In this document: positions 33,112 through 46,734 of the stretch, in pieces | Layout: each line of letters begins with the position of its first letter | How positions within the stretch are numbered: position 1 is the first letter of the stretch | From: Lunularia cruciata | Lineage: Eukaryota > Streptophyta > Marchantiopsida > Lunulariales > Lunulariaceae | Assembly (NCBI GenBank): GCA_948567375.1 | Contig: OX419761.1 | Location: forward strand, 19,098,501-19,162,500 | Length of the DNA stretch: 64,000 nucleotides | Direction: 5' to 3' | Notes under the pieces: generated by a model | Databases searched by the model: none | What the model saw: only the letters and a program-made list of their open reading frames with translations | What the model was told of the DNA's origin: nothing | Program-made: the position numbers and the translations under genes

Positions 33112-36100
33112 ATGAATTTAGTCAAGTTTTATTTGGAGTGTTAAGAGTATTATAGAAGCAAAAGGTAAAGGAATTTATCCAATACAAAGACTTCTTCAGA
33201 GTTGTACCTTCTAGGAAGAGTAGTACGCAATCTTTGCAATGAAAGCCTTTGGAGTCAATCCACTTTGGAGAAGAGTGAACCATCATATTTAGAATTAACT
33301 TGAAATTTACTCATAATGGAAGTGATATTTTGTTTTCCCTTTTCCATAGTGTACCACAAGGAGTGAAACTAACTCTTTTGGGAATGGTTTATACCCAAGA
33401 GGTTAAATGGGAAATAAATAAATAAAACTACAAGAAAGTGATATTATCCTTCACTTCTAGTAATTTGTAACTTGTATCCTCAAGGGAACTACCAATTCTT
33501 ACCCTTTTACTACTATTTGGTTTATAGTGAGTTATCACAAGTGTCACTCACTTTGGCACCTACAAGAAACAAAAAAATAAACATAATCACTTTCACTACA
33601 CATAAATTCCAAATTAATCCTGAAGTTGATGATCCAATCAACCCAAATTGGTAAATTCACTACAAAGACATCAACTCCAAAGGTTGCATACTACCTTTCT
33701 TAAAAAGCACTACTTTGAAGGCTTCTTTGCATTGGTAATTAATCTTTTGGTTTTTGTATCTTATGGTACTTTCAACATTATAGCTCATTCTTTATCCACC
33801 AAGGCATTGCTTTGCACCTTCAAAACCTCAAGGATCACACACCCCACTCAAGCACTTGTGTTCCTACTAAAACATTTCTCATCCCTACTCTAACAAAGAT
33901 AACCACAAATACTTGGAGTTAAGGCAATAATGATGAAGAACTCCGTTCTCTTTTATTGAATTATAATTAGAGGAAGGAATGAATATTTACACTTAGGCCA
34001 AAGCCTTATAAACTCTTACTACTCTAAGCTAAATGTATCTAGAGGTTCCAGTTAGGAATGCTAAGATCTTCTTGGGTCATCCTCATTCTACATTGAGAAT
34101 TCTATCTTTGTCTTATCCTATCTACTTGCCTATAAGTTAATTGGGCGCTTTATACATGTCATGGAAGCTATCAATTCTTCCCTAAAAACAACTTTCAAAA
34201 TTGAGTTCTTTGGACTTACTACTCCAAAGGGTGTACAAATACAAATAACTACAACTACAAAGGACTTTTGACTACTTCCTACTCCAAAGATCCTATAACT
34301 ACAAAGACATTCTTTGAGTGAAGTGTCTTTGGCCTAAAGTTTCTACTGTGAGAAATTACCTTTGCCTTTAAAATTCCTAAAGAAGAGCTTAGTTTTATCC
34401 TTGTAACCAAGAATATCTAATAGATGTGTTTCACAAATTTTGGTAAAATTCCCATCTAAATGCTGCCTAAGTCTATCTACCAATTGGTCCATTATTTTTT
34501 CTTTTTAGGTCTTAATTTCTGACTTCTTGACATGTAGCTTAAGTTCATGTACCTTGGCCTTCATTGTTGTTCCTTGTCCTACCTTCTCCAACATCCCTAC
34601 AAAGTGATCTTGGGCCTCCTTTAGTTGTTTGATGACCTTTAACTTCTACTCTTCTAAGTGTTTGTTCAAGATCTTTGCTTCTTTCTTCAACTCCTCCAAC
34701 ATTTGGGGTCCATACAATTCTCTCTCTTCTCATTCTTTCTTCAATTCCCTTGCCAAATGCTCCGACTAGATTGCAACCTCCTTTTGATACTTGTATACTT
34801 GTACTTCTAGAGTCACTACTTGGATCTTAGTAGTTTCTAGCTTGCCTTAAATACTTACCACTTCTTTTTCTCAAGCCTTAAGTTGGTATTTGTACCCAAG
34901 CTACTTTTTCTTCTATTCTTACCAAAGAGCTCTCAATTCTCCTTGCAAATTCCTAATGTCATCTTTGTATTGGTAACAATCCATTGCAAGTGAAGTATTT
35001 TGCCATTTTGCCTCACAAGGTCATTCACCTTCCTTGCTTATTCCTTTTATAGGTTTTGGATCTTTTTTATCTCTTCTCTTGATAGGTCTTTCTTTGTATT
35101 CAAATTGTAGATTCTCTTGTGAAGTCTTTGAATCAAGGTTGTGTAATCCACCACATTGGAGTAGACTTCTTTGTACATGGGCAAGAGTAGTTCTATTATC
35201 TATAGAGTTACTCCCACCAAATTAAGAATAAAATGTGTCCCATCTTGCATATGCACTTGGAGTTCTTGGACCAATCCTCCTACTACTTTAGCTTGCACTT
35301 CACTTAGAGGATCTTCAACTTCTTTCTTTACTTATGCTTGTACTCCTTGTTCTTGATGTTGCTCTTTGTTTTCTTGTTGTCTTTTAGTCCAAAGCTCTTC
35401 TTCTTGTATATCTTTGGTATCCACTTGCTTGTCTTTAGGGATGTCTAATTCTTGGTTGGGTCTAGGTAGTACTTTTAATTGGTGCAATCTTTCTCCTTGG
35501 TCCTTGGCTTGGTCAGTGCTCTACTTTGGGTTTGGAGTTGATTGTGCATCTTCATATTTCTCCCCTCTCTTTGCAAGGTTTAGAAGGATCCTTAACCCTT
35601 TCAAGTAAAGGATTCTTGTAGAAATGTGGAACAAAGGAGTAAGGAAAGTTGCTCCATCATCTTGCTTAAACTTCATATGCAAGCTCCTTGCTTGGAAGTA
35701 GAACATGTTTGCCCAATTGACAAGCTCTTGGTACATGTACCAAAGATGAGTTGACTAATGGTGAGATAAGTTGTTCTTTTTGGCTTGAATAGCTTTATAA
35801 TTTCTTGCACAATTGCTCTTTTGGTTTGGTCTTTATACATATCCACCCTCTGTCCATTATTCATAGACTATTATTTGCTAAGGTTGCCTTAATATCATTG
35901 GTTGATACTTAATTGGTGAAATTTTTATCCACCATCATTGCCCCTCTTGGTCTTGCATATGGTCCATAAAATTTCTCCAATTTTCTTTGGTCCAATTGGA
36001 GAGGTTTCCTCTCAAGTCTCTTATTGATATCTCTTTCCTCCTCTTCATCTCATGGATCATTCAAAAGTCACTCAATTCCTCATTCCAGAGCAAGAAGCCA

Positions 36101-36790
36101 GGATGTTTGCTCAAACTCACCTCACTCCTATAGTGAATTGTGTATTAATTGATCATTGTGCTATGAATGATAGCTTTGGAGATCTTTCTCATGGGTTTTT
36201 GTATGAACACCAAGTTTTATCAAAATTAAGGTTGGGTACAAAGGCAGAAGATGAACAGCTACAAAGGGGTTAAGAACTATAAAGGCTTGCTAAGACTTTA
36301 GATTTCTCAGCTCACTCAAATCTAAGACTAAACTTGATTGACAAAAAATGAAATGATCACTATGCATTTGGTTTTATAGCCAGATCTTTAGTCCTTATTC
36401 TGTTATAATTGATTAGTTGGTGAGTCATCCCCTTGCACACATGCAAAACCTTTTCTTGATGTGAAACTATCTTCCTTGAATGCAAACTATCTTCAATGGT
36501 AATTCCTTAACTAGATGGTGATGCATTCAAATTGATATATGGTCTTTGGGTATGAAGGTACTTGAACTTGAGTTCTTTGCCTCTTTGTCTAATGTAGCAT
36601 CCTTCTCTTAGAGTGCCTTTTTCTTTGTACTTGTTCCCTTTGAACTATGACTTGTATAGATACAACTCCAAAGGAAATTCAACTAAGAAGTTCTCCTTTC
36701 TAAAGAATTTTTTTTCTCCCATATCTTTATAGACAAAAGAAAAAATTTGAAGATTAAAAGTTTTGTAAAAATGTGGGCACCACAAACATC
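33112..36790 (-). repeat. Repeat F, left copy (inverted relative to right copy)
   Basis: The minus strand is colinear with 40770-43300 on the plus strand. Examples: ATGTGGGCACCACAAA at 36774 versus TTTGTGGTGCCCACAT at 40771; matching blocks at 36540-36570, 35150, 34800 and 34080-34330. It carries coding remains: 35736-35521 (ELVNWANMFYFQARSLHMKF) and a coiled-coil-like part at 34733-34545. Outermost bases around 33120-33500 are partly self-complementary to 33500-33880. I do not recognise the family. Confidence 0.6.
35521..35864 (-). pseudogene. Unidentified coding remnant in repeat F left copy
   Basis: Two overlapping minus-strand frames (35864-35673 and 35736-35521) give IIKLFKPKRTTYLTISQL then FLTPLFHISTRILYLKGL. 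Composition is protein-like and the frame change looks like one indel. A gag-like protein is possible; nothing more can be said. Confidence 0.35.
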
Positions 36791-37139
36791 TCATAACTTT
36801 TAGATGGGTTCATGGGATTAAGATGCAAGTTTGTACAAAGCTATAATTGTGGTTCAAGGAGACAAGCAACATCTTGACACTTATTACCAATTGATGTATG
36901 TTCAATTGAAGCTAGAGACATGAATTATTACCATGACATTTGTTGCAATCTAAAATTTGGAGGTATAGATTATGGACATAAGGATAACATTCCTCAATAG
37001 CTTCATTGATGAAGCAAGAATTTTATCTACATCTAGCACCTAATAAGGTATATATTATATATTTTTTCATGTGAAAAAAATCACATTTTGCATCTAAAAT
37101 CATAATTACAATTGATAACTTAGATATACTATCTATTCT

Positions 37140-37198
37140 TTGTATTCTTATTTGAGTGCTCAATTCCTTCCATTGTAAAAGCAAGCACACACACACAC

Positions 37199-37261
<63 letters not shown>

Positions 37262-37893
37262 GCTCTCATTTAGATGTTTAGCTCTTCTTGTTTGCCAAAA
37301 GCCATGAATTCTCTATACTCTTATAGGAATGATCAACTTTTATCATTGCCATAAACCATGTATTTCCTTATACTCTTATTTAGGTGTAAAATCATATATT
37401 ATTTATAGTCTCACTTAGATGCTCAACTCCTCTCCTTGCATATTTCCTCTCATATACTATAAGTTCTTTATTCCTAAAATTGCTCAACTCCTCTCATTGT
37501 ATATTTCTTATATACAATTCTCACCACCAAGAACCTTGGTTATATCATACATTCTTTGTACTCTTGATCATATATTTGTGTACTCTCATTGCAAAAAAGT
37601 TGGGATAAATTATGCAGTCTTATTTGTAATCTCAACAACATCTTCTTTGTATATTCTCATGTAGGTGCTCCTTGTACCCTCAACTACAAAAAACCTTTTT
37701 ACTATCACTTGGATGCTCTTTAGATTTTCATCTATATTCATTATATTCTATATTTTCATCTATTTGTTCTCTTTTTGGGATGCTCAATTCCTTTCTTTAC
37801 AAGATTTGTTTATAACCTTAAATATACCATATACTCTTTGTACTCTCATTTGGTTGGTCAAATTTCTCTTAGCATATTTCTCATATGCTATAA
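37140..37893 (+). repeat. Degenerate ~80-bp tandem array, left part
   Basis: About eight decayed units sharing TCATTTAGATGCTCAACTCC and a following CATATTTCTCATATA-like stretch (for example near 37265, 37405, 37480, 37690, 37780 and 37850). A dinucleotide run lies within. The array continues at 40350 on the same strand beyond a TIR element. Confidence 0.6.
37185..37257. repeat. (CA)n-(TA)n microsatellite
   Basis: Seven CA units, CGTA, then about 26 TA units. Confidence 0.97.
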
Positions 37894-40308
37894 TGACACC
37901 CCCCTTTTTACAGGTTGACACTCTTGCCACCATGGACTAATCTGATTGGGTAAAAAATTTTGTGGTTTGCAGTTGCATTTCTCTTTTAAATTTTTTGGTT
38001 TTATTTATGGGGTTTGATATTTCATTTCCATTTCCATTTAATTCTTTTACTATTTTTGCGTCTATTTTTGTTTCCATTTTTGTTAAAATCCCTTTTTCTA
38101 TTTTCCGATTTTTGGGATTTATTTTCCTTTTTCCTGTTCCTATCACACATCCAAGCAAAAATGAGTTTTCCTTGCATAAGTTTTCAGAGGGAAAATCTCC
38201 AGTTTGTGGATTATGTGGAACCAAAAACTAAGCAAAGTCCTATATAGAGTCATGCCAATGGGCACTCAGGGATGCAACAACTCAAAGGCAAGTTGAGTTG
38301 TCTAGATTCTTGGCATTATCACCTCTTTTTTTGTTCAATTGGTGTTTTGACTTCATGGTCAAATTTTGCACAACACTCACAATGTTCAATTTGAGGCACT
38401 TAACTTTCTTACTATAATCTTTAGATTTACACACTTCTCCAATTTCATGTTTACCTTTTCAAGCTCTTTTTTATTTCTTAAAATAAGATGTCCAATGTGA
38501 ATCCAATTATGGGAGTTTATGAGATGTTTATCTCCTTGAACAAGAAAGAGTAAAATTAGAGTAATGTGCAGCTAGTAGTCATCAAAAGGAACATCATTTA
38601 TGTTGCAACAAAGTTGGAACTTTAGCATTGAGGTTCACAAAGAATACTTATTAAAATATCAATTTTCCATCTCAAGTGATTCATACTCAAGTGAAAAATA
38701 CAATCCCTTTGTGGAAAATATGTTGATTTTGTCTTCCCAAATTCTTTTATTCCTACTCTTGTGTTGAAATGGATGGTCGATTGACAACATATAAATCTCC
38801 TTGGTGCAAAGGTCTATGGATTGAATACATTGACTCTATCTTGACATAGATCAAGATAAGATGTGCCATTGTGTGTGTGTTTAGAGGCAAGTAGTCAATA
38901 CATTAACCAAATACATGGCCACTAGTGGAAACAGAGTCTGGAGGTTCAAGCTATAGCACTAATTCATTCCACTCCTTATCTCTCCTATCTAATCTAGACA
39001 TCATTGCATGCTCCAAAGATGTGCCACTCCATTGGACCTATGATCTCTCTCTATGAGGTTGAATGCACTAGTGTCAACTTCAACATGCCGCCTTTTGGCC
39101 TGACTAACAAGGTCTTCATTGGTTGCAATCCCTAATTGGATATTCAAAAAGTCAGTTCTGTCTAGACTATAACCAGATTCTGAACTTGCCCCAAGGCATG
39201 CCTGATCATCATATGATTTGTGCTTCATTGGAGAAGTAGGTCAAGCTATAAACTCCCCACTTTTGTCTCCAAGTTGCTCTTGTTATGAGAGAAATGGATA
39301 TGCTAGAATGTTGATACCAGATAGCCACCACATACAAAAGCATACATGAGAAAAGAGATTAAAATCCATCCAGAAAAGGGAGACCCATTTGAAAGTAATA
39401 TAAATGTGTAATGAAACATTGTAACCAATATACTTTTGACTGGATTGACCTTAACATTTGATAAAAAAAAACACAATAAAGACCATCACAACTATCAATT
39501 ACATAAGAAGGTAAGCATGTGTATCTCTAACTACAGGATTTGTATATTAGGAGATGAGAGTAGAAGCCATTCTAGGAATGAATTTTCTAGAAGTGCAAGT
39601 TAAATAATCATGAATTATTTAGATTGAGAAGAGTAAACACATATACCGCTAAATCAAAGCAAACCAAAGTGAGTCAAAACCAATGGGAGTGAAACTTATA
39701 TCATTGAATCTAACATCAAAGTAAGGAAGAGGTATAATAGTTAAATTGCACATAAGTTGGAAACCAATAGAGGAAAGGCATTAACAACAAAAAGCAATCA
39801 ATAGGAAAGTGCAACTCAAGTACACATAGCTGAAAAGAAAGGCAAAAACCCGGCACCTAAATTGATCAAAGAAGACCAACTATAGAAAAACTGAAGAATA
39901 CCATGAAAATGGAACCTAAGGAAGTAGCGCAAGAAAAAGAACATGCATGGCAACTAGCACAAGAAAAGTGGAACAAAAACATGAGAAAAGAACAAAAGTG
40001 GAAGCAAAAGGAGTTGTTCATAGAACTGGGTTAGTATATTGTGATGCTTAAATTTACCTGCAATGTAGAGAGAGTGTGGGCATGATGTTTATGGCACATA
40101 TCTACAAAGATGTATGATGGGAATAAGAAACAGGAAATGGAAGCAGAATTTTAAGAAAAATGGAAATGGAAAATCAAAACCCAAAACCAAAAACAGAAAT
40201 TCAAAAAGAGGAAGAGAAACTCAAATGCAAAATGCAAAATTCAATTTTTTTATCCAATCAGATTAGTTCCAATAGCAAGGTGTGTCAACCTAGTAAGAGG
40301 GGGTGTCA
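37894..40308. mobile_element. 2.4-kb element with long terminal inverted repeats
   Basis: Ends read TGACACCCCC and GGGGGTGTCA. Similarity between the left end and the reverse complement of the right end continues about 260 bp inward (GGTTGACAC, ACTAATCTGATTGG, CATTTCCATTT), diverged. The flanks on both sides are the same tandem array on the same strand, which argues for insertion. The interior (38240-40040) has no recognisable transposase; ORF 39228-39001 is unremarkable. Mutator-like by TIR length only; no clear target duplication seen. Confidence 0.6.
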
Positions 40309-40349
40309 TCCTAGCTAGGTCCTTTGTAAACCTTCCTAGTATTTGAGAC

Positions 40350-40650
40350 TTGGGATACACCATACATTCTTTTGTATTCTCAACTTGGTGCACAACTCCT
40401 CTCTTTTCATATTTCATATCTGTATCATTAAGTAGACCATATGTTCTTGTAATGTCACTTGGATGCACAGCTCCTCTCTTTTTATAATCTTTTATGTATA
40501 CTCAATCATCCATACAATATTTGTACCTCATTTAGATGCTCTAACACTTTCTTTCTGTATCTTTTGTTTATATCCTTGTATATCGTATATATTTTTTTGT
40601 TCTTTTGTTTGAATGCTTAAATTCTCTCTTTATAGATTTCCTTATTCATG
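40350..40650 (+). repeat. Degenerate ~80-bp tandem array, right part
   Basis: About four units (CACTTGGATGCACAGCTCC near 40457; CAACTCCTCTC near 40393), same strand and period as 37140-37893. Confidence 0.55.
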
Positions 40651-40769
40651 AAAGAAATACACATAAAAAATTGAATTAAATACTATTTGACCTCCTAAAT
40701 TCTTATTGCTATCAAATAGCCATTCAAATGTCACATGGTTCTAAGAATGCATTTATTCACTTAAAGCTA

Positions 40770-43570
40770 TTTGTGGTGCCCACATTTAGGTTGTTTAAAA
40801 AAATTATTCTCACTTTTCTACTAAGAGTTCCTGGAATAATTGTGTGTAGGAAGGAATACCTCTTAGTTGACTTTCCTTTGGAGTTGTGTACATGCAATGG
40901 ACAACGATAACAAATACAAAAAAGGCACTCTAAAGGAGTAAAGGAGATGGCCAAAGGAAGACAAGGAGAAGACCTTCCAAATGAAGAACAAGTCAAAGGA
41001 GTAAATTTCAAAGGGTAGTCAAAGGCAAAGAACTCAAGTACCTTTGGAACCAAAGATCGTATATTGATTTGAAAGTGTAACCACCTAGATAAGGAACTTC
41101 CAGCAAAGGATATGAGAGATGGTCAAGACCAAGAAGAAGAGGATAGATCCATCAAGGCCTCAAAATTCCAGCCAAGAAGGAACCCTCAAGTTATAAATAT
41201 ATCTTAAGAAGAAGAGGCCAAAGTTTCCAAAATGAATATTAAGAAGAAGAAGATGACTCATTTAGGATGTGTTCCATACATCACATAAGCAAGATCAAGG
41301 TGCAAAACACAAAGACTAAGGCAAAGAAGAACAAGAATAGCCCAAAGAACCACTCAACCCTAACAAAGAAGAGGAGGCCTTCAAAGGAGAAAAGGAGATG
41401 GCCAAATGAAGACAAGGATAAGACCTTCCAAATGAAGAACAACACAAGACCAAAGAGCAACATCAAGAAGTGGAAGAAGAAAGTGAAGACATTTTAAGTG
41501 CAATGCAAGCCCAAATGCAGCCAAAATAAAGGAAGAGATTGTCCATGAATATAGAGTATGAGTCAAAGATTGTACCAATTTTGTAATCCACTTTGTAGGT
41601 TTACCCTTACAATTGATGGAACTCATTCTTCCATATTACTAGGAAGTGTACTCCAATGTGGTCAATTAGACCACATTGATCCAAAGGCTTTATAAGATAG
41701 ACTATATCAAGAAGGTGAAGGAAGATAAATGGAAGCAAGAGTTGGAAAAGAGAAAGAATCTATACAAGAGGAGGTTAGAAAGATGAATGCTCTTTTATAG
41801 GAAAACTACAAATTGAAGAATTAGAATACTCCATTTGCAGCATATTACAACTAAAATGTAGAAGAATTTAGAGGTTGCAAGCATATGTTCAAGCACTTTT
41901 GCTGGAGTACAAGCAACAAAAACAAGGACACAAAGAAGGTTTGAGGGCAAGGGATAAAGAAGTAGGGAGTATTTGGGGAGAGTTATAGACCACCAAGATC
42001 AAGGTAGTCACTTTGGAACTACAAATGTCCAAATATTGGAAGGCAATGTGTACTCAACTAAAGAACATAGCTAAAGAATTAAATAAAGAGAGAGTGAAGA
42101 GTGCAACTAATTGAACTGAAATGTTAGAGTAGGTAACAAAAAAGGTGCAAACTCTTAACAATGACTGGGAGAAGAGAAGGAAAAGATCCTCAAGCAATAG
42201 GAAGAAGCTCAAGATTATTTTGTAGAAATATTGGAGGGATTAGCTCAAGGGAAGGTACAAAGACAAAGTTGCATAAGCTTATGTTGCAAGTCCAAAAGTT
42301 AGAGAGGTAGATCTACAAAGAAGACAAGATGGACCAATTAGCCTCTAGACTTAAAAAACATATAGATAGGGAGGGATATCTATCTTTTATACTAAATCTA
42401 TGATATCTATCTTTTATAAATAGCAAGTTAAAAGGAGTGGACCAAGATCCTTATTAGAATTTCTAAAGACAAAGTTATTTCTTTTTATTAGTACTTTAGG
42501 CCAAAGGCACTTCATTGAAAGAAGGTATTTGTAGTTGTAAGATCTTTGGATAAGGAAGTAATTTGAAGGCCTTTTTAGTTATAAAAATTTGTAGGTGTAA
42601 CCTTTAGAGTATTATTCCAAAGGACACAAACTTGTATATTGTCTTTGGAGAATAATTGATACTTTCCCTAACACATATAAGGCACCTAATCAACTTACAT
42701 GTGAGCAGATATGATTAGACAAATAAGAAAAATATAGGATTATCAATGTACAATGAAGATGAATCAAGAAGATCTTTGGACTTCTTCAACCATTAGATTT
42801 CTTTGACTTAGATTAGGACATGTTATTTAAGGCATTGACCTAGTTGTAAATAATTCATTTAGTCTGTTGACTATAAATAAAGAAAAAGTGCCAAAATCCC
42901 TTTATCAATTTTGCTTAAATTTTGAGTATTGGTTGTATGTCTTTGGTGAGTAATGGTGAGGAACTTCCTAGAAGTGCTTGAGTGGGAATGATCATTCATA
43001 ATTGTGATTAAGGTATGGGATCCTTGAATGTTCTAAAGGAGTGGAAGAATTCCTTTACAAACCAGAAATGAACTATAATGTTGAAAGTACCATGGAATTG
43101 AAAAATCAAAGTCCTATTATCAATGCAAATTGCATTGGAGAAGAGTAGAATATAGCCTTTGGAGTTGAATGTCTTTATAGTAAAGTAGCTCCTTTGGAGT
43201 TGATTGACTTGTAACTTATTCTTGGTGAAAGTGATTTTTAGTTTTCTATTTGCCATAGGCACTATAGTTGGTGACACTATCCTCTTTGGGAGTGATTTTA
43301 AGTTTTTTATTTGCCATAATATGTCAAAATAGGTGACATTATACTCTTTTAGGAGTGGTTCTTTGTCACTATCCTCTTTTGGGAGTGATATTAAGTTTTT
43401 TATTTGTTGAAATGTGCCACAATAGGTGATAATTTAATCTTATGGGATTAGTTCTTGCCCAAGAGGTTAAAAAGGTAATAAGAAAAGAACTACCAATACT
43501 AACACTTCCCTTCAAATCTAGCCAATTCTGACCACAATCCTTGAGTGAATGACCTATTAATTACCATAAT
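40770..43570 (+). repeat. Repeat F, right copy
   Basis: Colinear, on the plus strand, with the minus strand of 33500-36790. Contains a Lys-rich ORF (41267-41497), coiled-coil-like coding remains at 41700-42370, and near 43190-43480 three tandem copies of a TTTGGGAGTGATxTTAAGTTTT-type unit. An internal ~75-bp direct repeat lies at 40925-41000 and 41370-41450 (GAGATGGCCAAA...GAAGAC). Confidence 0.6.
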
Positions 43571-45263
43571 ACCACTTTTTGGTTGACATTGGGTTATCAC
43601 ACTATCATTTGATTAAATTCAAATTTTCTTCCACATACCAAGTTATCTTCTCATATATCATTTTAAACTTGCAATATAAGCATGATCTATGTTTAAATAC
43701 TAAAATAAAGTCAATAGGTCAATTACTATTCAAAAAAATTTGGGGTGAGTTGCTTGGATTTCAAGGTGAATTGCACGTAAATTGTTTTGTAATTGAGAAC
43801 AAATCTTGGAACTTTTGGAGCTAAACATAAAATTTTGAGGAGGTAGTGTAAATTATTTTGAGGGAAGCTTAGAATTTTAGGCGCATCCAAGTAAAACCTC
43901 CTTTATATAAACCCTTTTTCTAAAAACACAAACCAAATAGAAACATAATTTCTTCCTTGGCCTAGTCCTTAATGCTCAATTGAGCCTTTTGGATGAGATT
44001 ATCAAATAAAACTTTTAGATTCATAACATTCCAACTGATAGTTTAATGTACTCCCAAGGTTTCTACAAAGCATATATATCACTACCATAAAACTACAATT
44101 TATTAGTTTTCTCTACTCATTTCTTCTTATGTAGAGAAGTGCACATGATTTATATAAATTCAACCTTAAGAAAACTAAAAAATTGATCAAGTCAAGTATG
44201 GAAATCTACTCATATAAGATATAGATCTTATATTAAAAGGATTTTCAATACTCTCAATAGAGCAATTACAGTTTTCTCGGTTGAATATACCAATTCATAT
44301 GTTTTACTTGATAAGAAAGATTATCTACTATAATCATTACATCTTTCAATTTATGCAAGGACTCACTATCACACAATTAACAAATCAACAACTTCCTATC
44401 TTGTTTTTGGATATGTTCAACTTTGGCTTCATCTATTCCATTTCTCAACTTCATCTCAAGTCCATATTCTACAACTTCACAAATATACTATTGGGATATA
44501 CAAGGCATTGCTTGTTTTGGATCAATATCAAGGTAAATGATCATTGAGATAATTGTATTGCAAAACTTTACCATTTTGTTAGTTAGATAAAACTTGCCAT
44601 ATGCTATTAAAAATTCTCTCCATCTATGACTATCGGTAAAGAAACTTGTCTAAACTTACTCCAAAAATTATATTGCCTACCTTAATATATAGGCAAATCA
44701 TCCATTACTACATTCCTAATGCTAAAATTAAATAGTTAAATAAAAATGCCATGCCAAAGAGTAGAGAAGGACCAGATCTAAAAACATGACCCTTCAAGAA
44801 ATTACCAAACATGTTTTTTTTTATGAATAAGCATAAACCTAAGACTACTTCCTTTTATATCCATTCTAGTTAAACAAAAAAGATTAGTCTATTTTTACTA
44901 TTACCATATCTTTTGAAGTATAGTTTTTTTTTTCATTTGCTTTAACCACTTTTGTAGTAAGTGTATATCATAAAGTCCCACTTGACTTCAAGATTTGTAT
45001 TTCAGTTATTTTATTTACAGCAAGCATTGAAGTTGTCAATTCGGCTGCAAACTAAGGCAATTGATTGCCATTGGGCCTAAATCAATACTTGGATATCCCC
45101 ATGAAAATTTTCAAGGAAAGACATAGGTAAAATGGTGCAAAGCTCCATAGTAATGTTTAGTCAAATCTGCCCTATAACACCTAATTTGGGTGTGTTTTCA
45201 GCCAACTTGGGTTTCATTCATGTCTTAACACCAAAGGTGACAAACTATTAAGTCCAAGATTGC
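43571..45263. other. No recognisable feature
   Basis: AT-rich; ORFs at 43579-43824 and 44281-44547 lack domain signals. The LTR of element H may be here or further right, but I see no convincing end. Confidence 0.4.
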
Positions 45264-45371
45264 TTACAAGGCGAGTCCAAGTTGTTTCAAGTGGCTATAG
45301 TAGTAGCAAGAGGAGATATTCATATGTCTTAGCAAGAGGAGATATTCATATGCCTTGGACTCGCCTTGTAA
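45264..45371. repeat. 18-bp perfect inverted repeat enclosing a tandem 26-bp duplication
   Basis: Arms 45264-45281 and 45354-45371 are exact reverse complements (TTACAAGGCGAGTCCAAG). Between them, AGCAAGAGGAGATATTCATA occurs twice in tandem (from 45305 and 45331). Confidence 0.95.
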
Positions 45372-46699
45372 TTAGGTGCTAGTCAACTTCTTTCAATGGA
45401 GAAGGACCAAGGAGGCATTACACCAATTGCTATTGAAGAGATTTTTTTTGCGCTTAGTTAGCAATACCATTGTCTTGCAACATCATTCTTACTTTTGACA
45501 ACACCTCAATTCACATCAGTTTGAAGTAGCTACACCTAGAGGTTGTGAGTCTATATCTTTAGGCATCAAGGGATGACCTTCCTCTACTAGGAGATCCATA
45601 ATTGGTATACTCTCCTCTAGCATTTCCCATTGACAAACTTACCTTCTCCACATAGTACATCTCTCATACTCACTTGTGAGTGTGGTTCTACACTAGATGC
45701 AAGAGTGTGTTGTGACATTTGTAGTGCCAAGGCTAGTTTACTTGGACGTTGGAGTGGTTGTCATAATATTTAGGTAGTTATTCATGGACTACTTGTTGGC
45801 GGTCCAATTAGTGCCCAATTATTGGCAGATTGTTGAGTGAAGGATTAAGTATCTATCTGATTTGAGTGTGATTCGAGTTGATGAACAAACTGATTATATT
45901 AAAGAAGTGAGAATTATAGGAAATCAGGTGTAGGAGTTGAAGGTGGAGTTGGGAGTTGAAGCTAGCTAGTTTAGATGAGTTTTATTAGTCATTGTTTGGA
46001 AAAATCTGCCCACCTTTCTAGATTATGTGCAATAGGGTTTGAACCTTATTGTCTTTGGTTTATGGATTGATGCCCTAGCAAACTTGTCCACTTTCATCTT
46101 TTGTCCTAGTGATTGTTCCATTGATACTTACTTATACACATGTAGCTTTGGCTAGGAGAGGTAGTTTGATCCCATTCTTGGTGATCCTAGTAGCTTAGAA
46201 AGTAGGTAGACACTACTATTATATCAAATGCCAAATGATAGTAGAGTCAATCCGGTGTTGATTTATAAGATGGAGGGTTTCATTTAGACTTTTTGTGATT
46301 GGACCTCCTCCATTCTCTATTTCCTATTTGTGCACCATGTTTGTATGAGATGCCTTGACTTTAAAGTGCTCTTGTGTGCTCTTAGCCATGAAGCTAGAGT
46401 GATACCAATCAAACTACTTGTATGAGGTAGGAAGTAATGACTTGCAGATAGTGAGAGTTCATGTTGTGATGGTAGGTTATAGTTCATCCTTTCCCCTGGT
46501 GTAGTTGTCACCATTGGGATGGAGTTCAATTTGTGTTGGCACTTGGTGGTGGTCCTTGGTGGGGTACTTGTGGTGGTTATGGTTACGGTTTGAGTAACAT
46601 TGTTGCAATGGAGCTCTTTGGAGATTCTAGAGGAGTTCTTTGGAGATTCTAGTACATAGTGGGTTTACCTGGAGTGGTGCTTGATTTTAGCTTGTATCG
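45372..46699. other. Unassigned, probably leader or LTR of element H
   Basis: No clear ORF on the plus strand; short minus-strand ORF 46529-46317 looks like a shadow. Base composition (more G on the plus strand) resembles the H gag that follows. Confidence 0.35.
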
Positions 46700-46734
46700 A
46701 AGGCCTTAGTGCAAGAGAAGATTGACTCTAAGTT

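Noticed and set aside
37962-38247. Phe-rich overlapping ORFs on both strands
   Set aside because: Produced by low-complexity T-rich sequence in the left terminal inverted repeat; the right terminus gives unrelated frames.
41267-41497. Lys-rich 76-codon ORF as a host ribosomal or histone-like gene
   Set aside because: No recognisable family; it lies in repeat F, whose left copy has lost it, and composition follows the AAG-rich strand.
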